From an unidentified bacterial endosymbiont (lineage in GTDB: Bacteria; Pseudomonadota; Gammaproteobacteria; Enterobacterales; Enterobacteriaceae): DNA of 64,000 nucleotides. This document shows, in pieces, positions 1-7,004 of this stretch. The notes beneath the pieces are model-generated. The model saw nothing but the letters and a program-made list of their open reading frames with translations. It made no database searches and had not been told where the DNA came from. The stretch is from positions 3,596,001 through 3,660,000 of the forward strand of contig NZ_OU963893.1 in assembly GCF_918797525.1 (NCBI RefSeq), read 5' to 3'. Every line of letters begins with the position of its first letter. Positions within the stretch are counted from its first letter, which is position 1. The position numbers were made by a program, and so were the translations under genes.

Positions 1-27
1 CGCCTTCTGAAATTGTTTTTGGTTCAT
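1..27 (-). CDS. Start of phage lysin gene (partial, cut by window edge)
   Basis: Nine codons (MNQKQFQKA) are visible, beginning at an ATG that overlaps the stop codon of the upstream holin gene (TAATG). The residues and the position straight after two holins suggest an endolysin. The N-terminus resembles GH19 chitinase-like phage lysins as I remember them, but nine residues cannot prove the family. Confidence 0.5.
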
Positions 28-308
28 TAGTGCCTCAGAGCATCAACCAGGCGTGCAACGTTTCCCCTGGCCCAAAGAACAGCAGCGCAAATCAGGACAT
101 TCACCAGCACAATGAACCAGTGCGATTCATGGTAAAGGCCGAACAGGAAACGGAAAGGAACACTGGCGTATACCAGCACCGTGAAATAGGCCATCAGCGA
201 TATCAGTGGGCGATGTCTCGACCCGCCACGCTGGTAAAACATCAGGAGAATAACGATTACGCCGCAAATAAGGGCGTTGATCATTGCTGCAGGATCACTT
301 GTTACCAT
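27..308 (-). CDS. Three-transmembrane phage holin
   Basis: A 93-residue hydrophobic protein with three predicted membrane segments. These lie roughly at residues 8-22, 35-56 and 64-80, followed by a short charged tail. It matches the putative 3TM holin family (Phage_holin_3_7 type) in length and in its N-terminal pattern (DPAAMINALICGVIVILL). Holins permeabilise the inner membrane and let the lysin reach the cell wall. The ATG at 308 is chosen because a GGAGGAGGG ribosome site precedes it; a longer frame upstream starts without one. It overlaps the 3' end of the preceding holin gene by 14 bases, so the two are probably translated together. Confidence 0.8.
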   Translation of the reverse strand: MVTSDPAAMINALICGVIVILLMFYQRGGSRHRPLISLMAYFTVLVYASVPFRFLFGLYHESHWFIVLVNVLICAAVLWARGNVARLVDALRH

Positions 309-690
309 TACTGGTCCCTCCTCCACGTAAGCGAGAGAGAATTCCAAACAGGCTACCCAAATCCTGATTATGGACAAACGTTAGCAACTTAATTGCCACG
401 GCGGCCACCATTACCGCCCCCAGTGCATCAAGCGGCCTGTCGCTGTAGTTGGTCCACTTCGAGAAGAAGGAGCCAACCAATGGAGCACCAAGAACGCCAA
501 AGATGAATGACGTGATGAAGTAGCCCACCAGCTTAAGGCGGGTGATATTTACCGCTGTAGCGACGTAGAACACCGCGCCAGCAAAAGCGCCAAACACCAC
601 ACCGTAATCAATGCCGGTTGCCAGACCGAACATACTGGCACCCATCAGACCACCAGCTGCTACAGTAGTGCCAGAAACAGGATCAGACAT
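295..690 (-). CDS. Phage holin, superfamily III-like
   Basis: A 131-residue membrane protein with a glycine-rich N-terminus and about three hydrophobic helices, then a basic tail. It resembles LydA-type holins of lambdoid phages. ATG at 690 follows AGGGGAC. It is the first gene of the lysis cassette; the second holin and a lysin follow with overlapping ends. Two different holin-like proteins in tandem usually mean a holin plus a modulator or antiholin. Which is which cannot be read from the sequence. The late promoter serving it should lie beyond Q, so the antirepressor module upstream would be crossed by the late transcript. Confidence 0.75.
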   Translation of the reverse strand: MSDPVSGTTVAAGGLMGASMFGLATGIDYGVVFGAFAGAVFYVATAVNITRLKLVGYFITSFIFGVLGAPLVGSFFSKWTNYSDRPLDALGAVMVAAVAIKLLTFVHNQDLGSLFGILSRLRGGGTSNGNK

Positions 691-760
691 TTAGTCCCCT
701 CTTATTGCCGTGAGTCCTCTCAGAGTGAGGGGAATAAAAAAGGCCGTCAGATAGCAGCCC

Positions 761-793
761 AAATAAAAAGCCCAAGGCGTTAACCTCGGGCTT
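761..793 (-). terminator. Rho-independent terminator after the antirepressor genes
   Basis: The minus-strand RNA forms a ten-pair stem (arms 784-793 and 768-777, one mismatch) followed by a U run at 765-769. It lies between the antirepressor fragment and the holin genes. It would stop unmodified transcripts and be read through by Q-modified polymerase. Confidence 0.8.
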
Positions 794-862
794 GTTTGTT
801 TAAGTTCGTGTCGAAGTGACCACTCTTACCATGATATTCATGTTTTTACGTACGTAAAGTAT

Positions 863-1078
863 TTAGTTGATTACGAACTCAGCTTTAACCCCTCGGAAGG
901 AGATTGTTTTATTGCCAGCCCGGCGGCAAGCGTCAGCGATGGCTTTCATTCCATATTCAACATTAGCCAGATGACTTCGCATTGCTACGATTTCAGCCTT
1001 GGGTGCAGACACATCAAATCCCGCAGCCTCAAGAATGTTGATCAGGCGAATGGCTGCCGACGTTGAATTATCACCCAC
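863..1078 (-). pseudogene. C-terminal part of P22-type antirepressor, out of frame
   Basis: A 71-residue frame begins at a GTG inside the 3' end of the antirepressor reading frame and overlaps it by 37 bases in another frame. Its content (INILEAAGFDVSAPKAEI, then a helix with two later Arg-Arg/Cys residues) looks like the C-terminal helical region of P22AR-type antirepressors. No ribosome site precedes the GTG. The simplest reading is that a small indel near 1078-1085 split one gene. A separate small gene or a programmed frameshift remains possible. Confidence 0.55.
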
Positions 1079-1836
1079 AACATCGGCATGGTAACGTCAA
1101 GAGCCGGAGCGCACATTGACTTCCCGAATGACAGGTTTCCGCTGCGCACCACCGGATTGTTTTCGATCCACCACTGGATGGGAAGGTTAACGTCAAGCTT
1201 CGGTGCCGGAAGCACCTCCTGCTTTCCGAGGAACTCCCCATCCAGTGGTACACGCGCGGCGATAGAAAGTGCCTCGGTAAACTGATCGTCGCTGATTTCC
1301 TTGTAGCTGCAACCAAAGTGAGATTTCAGTGAGGACCACATGGTAATCATCGCCTTGGCCTGATTCTCTTTCGGCAGCGCCTTGCCGCGCGTCATTACCA
1401 GTTGCTTGATCGCCTCCTGCTGCTCAGCGGTGATTTTACCAGGTAACGCCTTTTTAGCTTTGCGCGGGTTTTTGACCTCGCCCTTCGTCCAGTATTCGTA
1501 GAGAACGTCGTCGCATTCTTCCTGGTACTGGATCACCCGGTCACGGATTTCAGGGCGAACCTTGTTCGGGCTAATGCTGTTCAGCCAAGCAGCTAGCTTG
1601 CGTAACGCCAGGCAAATCATAGATTGCATCCCGCCAGTCGAAGGTATGGTGATTTCGACCATACCTTTCGCAAAGCGTTGAGAAATCTTCTTATGTTGCG
1701 ATTTCCAGTCCAACCCCATACCTTCAACAATCGGCTTCATTGGGGTGTACGCCTCTCCGTTATGCTCAACAACGAAAAGAGAATTACCATAGAAAGGCAC
1801 GTTGATTGTACGATCTGCAATTGCTAAAATTGTCAT
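1042..1836 (-). CDS. ant: P22 Ant-like phage antirepressor (probably truncated by frameshift)
   Basis: A 264-residue protein whose first 110 residues match the P22AR_N/BRO-type antirepressor domain (IVEGMGLDWKSQHKKI, then LALRKLAAWLNSISPNKV). A lysine-rich linker and a second domain follow. Antirepressors bind CI-type repressors and trigger or maintain lytic growth. The ATG at 1836 follows GGGAA at a good distance; a TTG five codons upstream has no such support. The last eleven or so residues (WVIIQRRQPFA) do not look like the family C-terminus, which instead appears in another frame just downstream. It lies downstream of the small ribbon-helix-helix gene, like arc-ant in P22. Confidence 0.8.
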   Translation of the reverse strand: MTILAIADRTINVPFYGNSLFVVEHNGEAYTPMKPIVEGMGLDWKSQHKKISQRFAKGMVEITIPSTGGMQSMICLALRKLAAWLNSISPNKVRPEIRDRVIQYQEECDDVLYEYWTKGEVKNPRKAKKALPGKITAEQQEAIKQLVMTRGKALPKENQAKAMITMWSSLKSHFGCSYKEISDDQFTEALSIAARVPLDGEFLGKQEVLPAPKLDVNLPIQWWIENNPVVRSGNLSFGKSMCAPALDVTMPMLWVIIQRRQPFA

Positions 1837-1907
1837 GTCAATATTTCCCAATCAGATTTGTTGATATCGAAGCCTCGATGGTTGCAGCCATTGGGGCTTC
1901 ATCATTT

Positions 1908-2069
1908 TTACAGTGCATGTTGCATTTTCTCTCTGTACTTGAGCCACCATACCAATCCTTGAACCAAAGCTGCATTTTCTGAAAGCCCCTCCTCATCGGC
2001 TATGCGTTTAAACTCCTCTTTCAACTTCTGCGGATAACGCAGGGTCGTTTTTACTTCAGTCTTTTCCAC
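1908..2069 (-). CDS. Arc-like ribbon-helix-helix repressor
   Basis: A 53-residue protein with the RHH pattern: a short basic beta strand (VKTTLRYP), then two helices (KLKEEFKRIADEEGLS and NAALVQGLVWWLKYREKM). P22 Arc is also 53 residues. It likely binds the operators upstream and represses its own operon with the antirepressor gene. The GTG at 2069 is chosen because AAGGAG sits six bases upstream. An ATG two codons earlier abuts that ribosome site directly, and frames further upstream run into the operator region. Confidence 0.75.
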   Translation of the reverse strand: MEKTEVKTTLRYPQKLKEEFKRIADEEGLSENAALVQGLVWWLKYREKMQHAL

Positions 2070-2085
2070 TCTCATCTCCTTAGAG

Positions 2086-2142
2086 GCCACAACGCCACCA
2101 CGAGGCCATAATGCCACCATTGAAATGATATGGCAATATGGC
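2086..2142. promoter_or_regulatory. Divergent operator region with three related boxes
   Basis: Between the divergent arc-like and mnt-like genes lie GCCACAACGCCA (2086-2097), GCCATAATGCCA (2105-2116) and TGGCAATATGGC (2131-2142). The first two are direct repeats 19 bases apart. The third is inverted and matches the second at 11 of 12 positions. Their symmetry and position make them the likely binding sites of one or both RHH proteins. Confidence 0.65.
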
Positions 2143-2168
2143 ACCATTGATTTTTTGAGGGATTTGCA

Positions 2169-2528
2169 ATGGCCGAAAAACAAGTAAAAGACTACGACAA
2201 GTTCAACCTACGTTTCCCGGACGGGATGCGTGACGCCATAGCAGAGCGGGCCAAGCGAAATGGAAGGTCGATGAACTCTGAGATTGTGCAGATACTTCAA
2301 GAAACGCTGGATACCGATAAGGCTATTTCTGAAAGCGACCTTGTTGATTTCGACTCAACTCAAGCCGCTTTTAATGCCGCATCGACAGCAGAAGAGAAAG
2401 AGCGGTTCCTTGGTGACCTTGCGAAAAAAGATCCTTTCACAGCAGACATTCTTCGCGAGGGAGAAGAGCACGCTAGGCGACTTGCTGAGATACTTGGTCG
2501 CCGCATGGAGTATCTGGACGATAATTAA
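2169..2528 (+). CDS. Mnt/Arc-family ribbon-helix-helix repressor
   Basis: A 119-residue protein. Residues 9-50 form an RHH DNA-binding domain (KFNLRFPDGMRDAIAERA, then NGRSMNSEIVQIL, the classic Arc/Mnt signature). Residues 55-119 are an acidic helical tail that may drive oligomerisation. It is divergent from the arc-like/antirepressor pair and convergent with Q, as mnt is relative to arc-ant in P22 immI. In P22 Mnt keeps ant silent in the lysogen; the same role is inferred here. ATG at 2169 follows GAGGG. Confidence 0.8.
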   Translation: MAEKQVKDYDKFNLRFPDGMRDAIAERAKRNGRSMNSEIVQILQETLDTDKAISESDLVDFDSTQAAFNAASTAEEKERFLGDLAKKDPFTADILREGEEHARRLAEILGRRMEYLDDN

Positions 2529-2532
2529 GTAA

Positions 2533-2550
2533 AGCCCACCTGAGTGGGCT
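2533..2550 (-). terminator. Hairpin between Q and mnt-like gene
   Basis: A perfect seven-base stem AGCCCAC/GTGGGCT with a four-base loop. On the minus strand it is followed by a weak U-containing tail. It could act as the early terminator just downstream of a late promoter, or as a shared terminator for the converging genes. Confidence 0.5.
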
Positions 2551-2564
2551 ATCTACGGCAACCA

Positions 2565-2578
2565 TATTCATATGAATA
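2565..2578. repeat. 14-base perfect palindrome downstream of Q
   Basis: TATTCATATGAATA is a perfect palindrome in the 60 bases between the Q stop and the hairpin at 2533-2550, where the late promoter and Q-binding site are expected. Whether it is an operator or chance cannot be told. Confidence 0.35.
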
Positions 2579-2594
2579 CAGTTTAATTTTCCTC

Positions 2595-2984
2595 TCATGC
2601 CGCCGGAAAAATCCTTACATCCCTGTCCATTTCCAGCCTGATTTCCAGCGCCATAAGGAGGCCATCAACAATCCCCTCAGCGTTGGATAGTTTTTTCCCT
2701 ATGTGCCCGTCAGAACAATGATGCGCATTCGCCAGTTGCATGAAGGTTTTTCCGAAAACGTAGTAATCGAAAAGCAGGTCGTGAGCCACAGGATGCTTTG
2801 ACCTTAATCCAGCCATCAGGTTTGAGATAATCAGACCATCATCATCGCAGCACTGAAGACGAGTGCGCACCTTCGATGGTATGAGCCCAGAGAAACCAGC
2901 TGCAATCGGCGGCCAGTAAACATCTTCGCTGTTATCGGCGGCCCACGCTCCCCAGCGCTCTAATACTTGCTGAATATTTCTCAT
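2595..2984 (-). CDS. Q: Antitermination protein Q (phage 82/21 type)
   Basis: A 129-residue protein of the Phage_antitermQ family ([30 protein letters not shown] and later [15 protein letters not shown] are diagnostic; shown here only as start and end of conserved stretches). It loads on RNA polymerase paused at the late promoter and lets it pass terminators, so turning on lysis and structural genes. A helix-turn-helix-like segment lies around residues 83-105. The ATG overlaps the stop of the small gene upstream (ATGA), typical of the compact nin-Q operon. Confidence 0.92.
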   Translation of the reverse strand: MRNIQQVLERWGAWAADNSEDVYWPPIAAGFSGLIPSKVRTRLQCCDDDGLIISNLMAGLRSKHPVAHDLLFDYYVFGKTFMQLANAHHCSDGHIGKKLSNAEGIVDGLLMALEIRLEMDRDVRIFPAA

Positions 2985-3097
2985 GCGGCTTCCTTCTGAG
3001 GCTGGTTTATTTTGGTCTGGCCGTACTTTGCTACTGGAGGCATGCTGGCGCGCTTAACGCTTTCAGCCTGGTACCGGAGGAAGTCGGTAAGGTTCAT
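2981..3097 (-). CDS. Small phage protein between ninG and Q
   Basis: A 38-residue frame that overlaps ninG at its start and Q at its end, both by the ATGA arrangement. A GGAGGC ribosome site lies upstream. It is basic, with [10 protein letters not shown] at the N-terminus and a Pro-rich tail. Unrecognised; the tight coupling argues that it is translated. Confidence 0.65.
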   Translation of the reverse strand: MNLTDFLRYQAESVKRASMPPVAKYGQTKINQPQKEAA

Positions 3098-3726
3098 GCG
3101 GCCTCCTGTCGGCGGGCCCGGCGTTTTTCCAGTGCGCGGGCTTTACGGGTGAAAATGGATTTGATGCGCTGCAGGTATGGGATGTCGAACCGGCGGACAG
3201 CGTTATCGTTGTTTATCGCCTCAACTTTCTCGGGACCGATGCGCTCAATAAGGCCCTGTTCAAAAGCCTTTTGCGCGCCGTCCCGATCCCGGTTGCAATA
3301 GACACACTGGGCTGCGGTATTGTGAAGGTTAAAAGCCAGATGCGCCGCTGCGCCGCGGGTGCGGTAGTGGCCGCAGTCCATGGTACCGCCAAACTTCTGC
3401 TCTGTTAGACGGCCGCAGCTGATGCACGGCTTACCGGCATCCCTCAAACGGACATACCGGTTGAAAGCCGCCTGCGCTTCAGCTCTCCACTGCGGTTTCG
3501 TTTTTAGTGCCACCTTTCTTGCTTTCAGATCCCGGCGTTCCGCGCGCTCCTTCTCTTTGCGTTCCTTGATGCGCTTAGCAGCGGCTTTAACCTTCTCCTT
3601 CTCGCGTTCTTCCATCGCGAGGATTGCGCCGTGCTCCGGGCAGCACCAGCGGATCCGGATGTCGTGAAATTTCGGCACGAAGTATTCACCGCATACTTTG
3701 CACTTACGGCGGGACGGTTTACGCAT
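3094..3726 (-). CDS. ninG: NinG/Rap recombination endonuclease
   Basis: A 210-residue protein of the lambda NinG (Rap) family. An N-terminal zinc-like finger (CKVCGEYF ... WCCPEHG) is followed by a long charged helix (residues 40-90) and a C-terminal nuclease-like zinc domain (PCISCGR, CGHYRTRGAA, CVYCNRDRDG). In lambda Rap cuts branched recombination intermediates in the Red pathway. ATG at 3726 follows AAGGAGG; a longer frame upstream lacks this. It sits in the early right operon downstream of ninB. Confidence 0.92.
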   Translation of the reverse strand: MRKPSRRKCKVCGEYFVPKFHDIRIRWCCPEHGAILAMEEREKEKVKAAAKRIKERKEKERAERRDLKARKVALKTKPQWRAEAQAAFNRYVRLRDAGKPCISCGRLTEQKFGGTMDCGHYRTRGAAAHLAFNLHNTAAQCVYCNRDRDGAQKAFEQGLIERIGPEKVEAINNDNAVRRFDIPYLQRIKSIFTRKARALEKRRARRQEAA

Positions 3727-3889
3727 GCTTCCTCCTTGCCGCGAGACGCAGCCATTTCTGATCCACAAGACGGGCGGTGTAACCCTTCAGTGTCGGGATG
3801 TCGGACGAGTTAACCGCGCGCTTTCGCTGGCGGCGCGCCGGAACGCGGAAGATTTCGTTTGTGATGACGCGTGCGAGAGGATTACCCAC
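3719..3889 (-). CDS. Small basic phage protein of the nin region
   Basis: A 56-residue, Arg-rich protein starting with GTG at 3889, six bases after GGAGGG. The frame extends upstream to a TTG without a ribosome site. It overlaps ninB and ninG by eight bases each. The C-terminus TARLVDQKWLRLAARR is helical and basic, so nucleic-acid binding is possible. I do not recognise the family. Confidence 0.6.
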   Translation of the reverse strand: MGNPLARVITNEIFRVPARRQRKRAVNSSDIPTLKGYTARLVDQKWLRLAARRKHA

Positions 3890-4331
3890 GGGAGGCCCTC
3901 CATTCTTGCGCCCAAGCAATACGCTTACTGGATGCTTCGGAGAACTTTACGCCGCGCTCGGTGCCGAACCAGTAAATCGCCTCGATGACGTCGACCATGT
4001 AGCGCTTGCTGGATTTAGATGTGCGAACGCCGAAATAAACGCGGCCGCCGTTGATGCCCGGTGCGGATTTCTGCTCCTGGTCTTGAGTCTGATTCACCAG
4101 AACGGTGATCAGGTCCTTCCACTCTTCGCGGTTCAGCTTTTCTCCGTGCCACACTACCTGATCAGATAGGTCTTTCAGCAGCGGCCACATCAAACGATTT
4201 TGCTTGTCAGTGCGGGTTTCTTCCCGGGCCTCGACCACCATCGGCGCGCGAGGGTTTACCGGCAGGGTGCGAATGTACGCGATGAGGTTGTCTTTAACGG
4301 TGTCGTTAACGATGCAGTAGTGCTGCTTCAT
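3882..4331 (-). CDS. ninB: NinB (Orf-type) recombination mediator
   Basis: A 149-residue protein of the lambda NinB/Orf family. It has the conserved RTDKQNRLMWPLLKDLS stretch and the motif HGEKLNREEWKDL. Orf binds single-stranded DNA and SSB and replaces RecFOR in loading recombinase. ATG at 4331 follows TAGGAGGTGG. It lies at the head of the ninB-ninG-Q block; the 182 bases upstream carry hairpins rather than a gene. Confidence 0.92.
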   Translation of the reverse strand: MKQHYCIVNDTVKDNLIAYIRTLPVNPRAPMVVEAREETRTDKQNRLMWPLLKDLSDQVVWHGEKLNREEWKDLITVLVNQTQDQEQKSAPGINGGRVYFGVRTSKSSKRYMVDVIEAIYWFGTERGVKFSEASSKRIAWAQEWRASRG

Positions 4332-4357
4332 ACGCCACCTCCTAGAGGTAACGCAGA

Positions 4358-4441
4358 ATGCAGAAAATCGCAGGTGCATTTCTGCATCTGTGACAAGGTG
4401 AAGAGTTCAGGTTGTGATCGCATTTAAGTCCCCTTAAATGC
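4358..4441. other. Two hairpin-forming inverted repeats upstream of ninB
   Basis: ATGCAGAAA (4358-4366) pairs with TTTCTGCAT (4379-4387), and GCATTTAAG (4420-4428) with CTTAAATGC (4433-4441). Both are perfect nine-base stems in a gene-free 182-base gap. Neither has a clear U run. They may be operators, RNA structures or recombination junctions left by insertion of the gene upstream. Confidence 0.4.
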
Positions 4442-4513
4442 GCAGAAGTCACCGCCGGGTGTTCAGGCCTACGGTGATTTAATTATGGCTGGTTGATTCC
4501 AGAAAATCAAAGG

Positions 4514-4990
4514 TCAGGGACTAAAATTAACATCTCTAAATCCCAAAAAATGGGCATTAGCATTCCATAGCGTAACTAATTCACGAATCTCCGATATAGG
4601 ACCTTTGCTTTGGTAGGCCACATCAGGTGGTGATCCGTTTCTGAATGAGGTTACGATATTGTGGTTCAGCCGTTCTAAGAAATATTCCCCCGCTTCTTCC
4701 TTGCTCATTCCTGCGTTTTTATCCATACGCGATACCATGTTTCTCGCCGTATCGATGGCGAAAATAATGTTCGCAAATTGCGGAAAAGTCCATTCTGCGT
4801 CACTTTTCCCCGTAGAGGATAAATTTGCCCTCTCAGCCTGATAAGTGAGTGCATCCTGAATATTTCTTCTTAGTGTTTCTCTGAATGCTTGCTTCTGAAA
4901 ATGAATTCCTTTGCATGTAACAAAAAGGCTGATGCCAGCAGCGACGGCAGAGGCGCAACCAGCTATAGCACTCCATGAGTCTGGGCTCAT
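4514..4990 (-). CDS. Unrecognised protein with N-terminal membrane helix
   Basis: A 158-residue protein. Residues 7-26 form a hydrophobic segment (SAIAGCASAVAAGISLFVTC) that would anchor it in the inner membrane. The rest is hydrophilic and helical (QKQAFRETLRRNIQDAL). ATG at 4990 follows AAGGGG; the frame extends further upstream without support. It is AT-richer than the flanking nin genes and has its own gap on the downstream side, so it looks like an accessory insertion (moron). The layout of a short membrane anchor with a cytoplasmic domain is common in exclusion proteins, but no family is recognised. Confidence 0.6.
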   Translation of the reverse strand: MSPDSWSAIAGCASAVAAGISLFVTCKGIHFQKQAFRETLRRNIQDALTYQAERANLSSTGKSDAEWTFPQFANIIFAIDTARNMVSRMDKNAGMSKEEAGEYFLERLNHNIVTSFRNGSPPDVAYQSKGPISEIRELVTLWNANAHFLGFRDVNFSP

Positions 4991-5081
4991 AAATCCCCTT
5001 GAGTTATTTTTTCTCGTTCTAGATGGCCATCTCGATATAACGCGGATCGGATGCCCGCGGCAACTGTATGCTCTGCTCGCG

Positions 5082-5261
5082 TTAGTATCGCACGCGATCC
5101 ATGAAATACTCGCGTAGATGCTCTGGTTGCTCACGCGCTACTTGCTCTGCGATAACCGGCATGTTCAGACGTTCTTTGTACGCCACGCCGCTGGCCGCCA
5201 GGTCAACGTTAACCTTGTCGCGCTCTTCCTGTGGCTTTGCAGCAATATTCCAGTCAGACAT
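5082..5261 (-). CDS. Small conserved-looking phage protein
   Basis: A 59-residue hydrophilic protein ([20 protein letters not shown] at the start, a conserved-looking [11 protein letters not shown] near the end). Its ATG overlaps the stop of the upstream gene (TAATG). It is helical and charged. I believe near-identical proteins occur in enterobacterial lambdoid phages, but I cannot name a function. Confidence 0.65.
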   Translation of the reverse strand: MSDWNIAAKPQEERDKVNVDLAASGVAYKERLNMPVIAEQVAREQPEHLREYFMDRVRY

Positions 5262-5587
5262 TAGTCAGCAGTTCTCCCCCGCCAGCGTTTATTACTTTCT
5301 GAGATTCGATCCGTATCGACGGACTCGACCTCCCCTTCGGAAAATCTAATGGCATTTGCTTTATTTAGTACTGCCCTGGCTGCTTGTTCCGCCTTACTGA
5401 AATGTACTTTCTTTTTTCCCCTAAAACTGCCAACGAGGATTTTGGAAGAGGTATGCGTCTTGTACTTGCTGATCCGCAACTGTGCAGCCAAATGTGCTTT
5501 TGCTTCGGTCCGGTTAGCGGGCTTCTTCTTAACTAATTCAAGATCTAATTGATACTGCTGCTTAGCATTTAGCTTCTTCGGCTTCAT
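5261..5587 (-). CDS. Unrecognised lysine-rich phage protein
   Basis: A 108-residue basic protein. Lys/Arg residues are spread through the first 75 residues, and the C-terminus is acidic and then basic again. ATG at 5587 is used; a TTG six codons upstream is also open. The ribosome site (GAGAGTG) is weak. It follows a terminator at 5621-5644, so it probably needs antitermination or its own promoter. It is AT-rich compared with the Ead-like genes upstream. DNA or RNA binding is possible from charge alone. Confidence 0.55.
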   Translation of the reverse strand: MKPKKLNAKQQYQLDLELVKKKPANRTEAKAHLAAQLRISKYKTHTSSKILVGSFRGKKKVHFSKAEQAARAVLNKANAIRFSEGEVESVDTDRISESNKRWRGRTAD

Positions 5588-5620
5588 GGTGTCACTCTCA
5601 AACAAAGTCCGTTTATCATA

Positions 5621-5644
5621 GAATAAAAGGCCACTAAGGGCCTT
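5621..5644 (-). terminator. Terminator after the Ead-like gene
   Basis: Minus-strand RNA: stem AAGGCC/GGCCTT with a six-base loop, then UUUUAUU. It lies just downstream of the 254-residue gene and upstream of the lysine-rich gene. Confidence 0.65.
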
Positions 5645-5680
5645 GATTTATATCTATGGTAATTCTCGTCAACTTTCTCG

Positions 5681-6445
5681 TCACTTCACCTCCTGCTGCG
5701 GTGCTGCTGCTATCATCCGGCGATACACATCGTAAGTTCCGAATTGTTCATCATCAGCCTCAAGCATTTCATGGGTGGGTTCTTCTGGAACAATCACCCA
5801 ACCATCCGGAATCACCGGAGAGTTGCTGCTCATAGCATCCTGAAAGCGTTCAAGCTCCACGTATTCCTGACATGACCAGCCGCCATCAATGAAATCACGA
5901 GCTTCAACAGCGTCGAAAGTGAATGATGTTTCGCTGCCAGTTGGTGAGGTTAGGCCGTACAGGTCTGCTACCGACTTAAACTGTGTGACTGGAATATTTT
6001 CCGGAATATTTTGCGGTACGTTTTGTGGTCGATCTGCACCCTGAAGCATGGCGTTGCGTACGGTTCTGGCGATGCGTTCACGAAGCTGCTGTGTACCGTG
6101 ATACTCTACGGCGATATCACGCAGCTCGTTCACCAGCTCACGAATCTGATGGTCTTTCATTGATACCGGCGCTGGCGGGGCGGCGTAGACCTCAATAACG
6201 CCGTCATCAATGGGCCACTCGCCATCCTTGATATAATCCGTGTTTCCGTCCACTTGCTGATCGGCGATGTGAAAAGCTCCTATCGGTTTAGCTTCGAGCG
6301 ATGCCAGCGCGATACGCGCCAGCTCAAGCTCTTCTTCAAGATCAGCCCGTGAATCAGCGAAAGAGGTCTGCGTGACGGCAAACTCCAGACTTTTAACCTT
6401 TTCGCGCGCACGTTCGCGTAACTGCTCTCTGGTAATAGTGCTCAT
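5681..6445 (-). CDS. Ead/Ea22-like phage accessory protein
   Basis: A 254-residue protein of the Ead/Ea22-like group. An N-terminal coiled coil (residues 1-52) is followed by the repeated-theme domain PIGAFHIADQQVDG, an arginine-rich helix (IRELVNELRDIAVEYHGT) and a C-terminal domain with VIPDGWVIVPEEPTHEML. Such proteins are modular and recombine freely among lambdoid phages; their role is unknown. It is last in a run of five overlapping or nearly overlapping genes downstream of the replication genes. Confidence 0.7.
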   Translation of the reverse strand: MSTITREQLRERAREKVKSLEFAVTQTSFADSRADLEEELELARIALASLEAKPIGAFHIADQQVDGNTDYIKDGEWPIDDGVIEVYAAPPAPVSMKDHQIRELVNELRDIAVEYHGTQQLRERIARTVRNAMLQGADRPQNVPQNIPENIPVTQFKSVADLYGLTSPTGSETSFTFDAVEARDFIDGGWSCQEYVELERFQDAMSSNSPVIPDGWVIVPEEPTHEMLEADDEQFGTYDVYRRMIAAAPQQEVK

Positions 6446-6447
6446 GG

Positions 6448-6639
6448 CTACTTAACCTCAATCTCAACGTTTCGCAACTTAAGCTCTGCCGGCAGGTCTG
6501 ATTTGCCAGTTAATGCCAGAGCAAGGTTTTCTGGAGTCATCAGAGCGGTGATTGTTTTCCCCATCGCCAGACGAATGATTAGCCTGATTTCTTTGTCATC
6601 AGCAGCACCAGGCCGAACTATTGATATCTGCGCTTCCAT
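6448..6639 (-). CDS. Small phage protein
   Basis: A 63-residue protein with alternating hydrophobic residues (EIRLIIRLAMGKTITALMTP) that suggest a small beta-alpha fold. It lies two bases upstream of the Ead-like gene and two bases downstream of the coiled-coil gene, so all three are co-transcribed. No family recognised. Confidence 0.6.
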   Translation of the reverse strand: MEAQISIVRPGAADDKEIRLIIRLAMGKTITALMTPENLALALTGKSDLPAELKLRNVEIEVK

Positions 6640-6641
6640 GC

Positions 6642-7004
6642 TCAGTCTCCTTTACCGGCGGCTGTGTCGATACCAGCAGCGGACAAGGCAATGATGAATG
6701 CCTCTTTCAAATCTGCAATCTGCCTGTCTTTAGCTTCCAGCGCATCTTTTGTCTCTTTGAGCTTTTTATTCATCCGATCGTGTTCGTCAACTATTTTGCG
6801 CACCTCGCGCAGTAGATTTTCCTCAGACCTCTCCAGCGCTTCTCGGAATACGCGCATACTAACCACTTTCTGAGGTAGCTCGCTGACGTAATGCAGTGGC
6901 GTGAAGAGTTCACGACGGGCAATGCGAGCAGCCACAATGAGCAGGATGTTTCCTGATTCGCGCGCTGATTCAGCAGTCAACGCCTGTTTGTCGATGTTGC
7001 TCAT
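6642..7004 (-). CDS. Coiled-coil phage accessory protein
   Basis: A 120-residue protein. Residues 1-45 resemble parts of Ead-like proteins (ESARESGNILLIVAARIARR). Residues 50-100 form a strong coiled coil rich in Glu, Lys and Arg. It overlaps the upstream gene by four bases. Function unknown. Confidence 0.65.
   Translation of the reverse strand: MSNIDKQALTAESARESGNILLIVAARIARRELFTPLHYVSELPQKVVSMRVFREALERSEENLLREVRKIVDEHDRMNKKLKETKDALEAKDRQIADLKEAFIIALSAAGIDTAAGKGD

Noticed and set aside
4332..4513. Hairpins upstream of ninB as insertion-sequence ends
   Set aside because: No transposase and no target duplication; stems are short and unrelated to each other.
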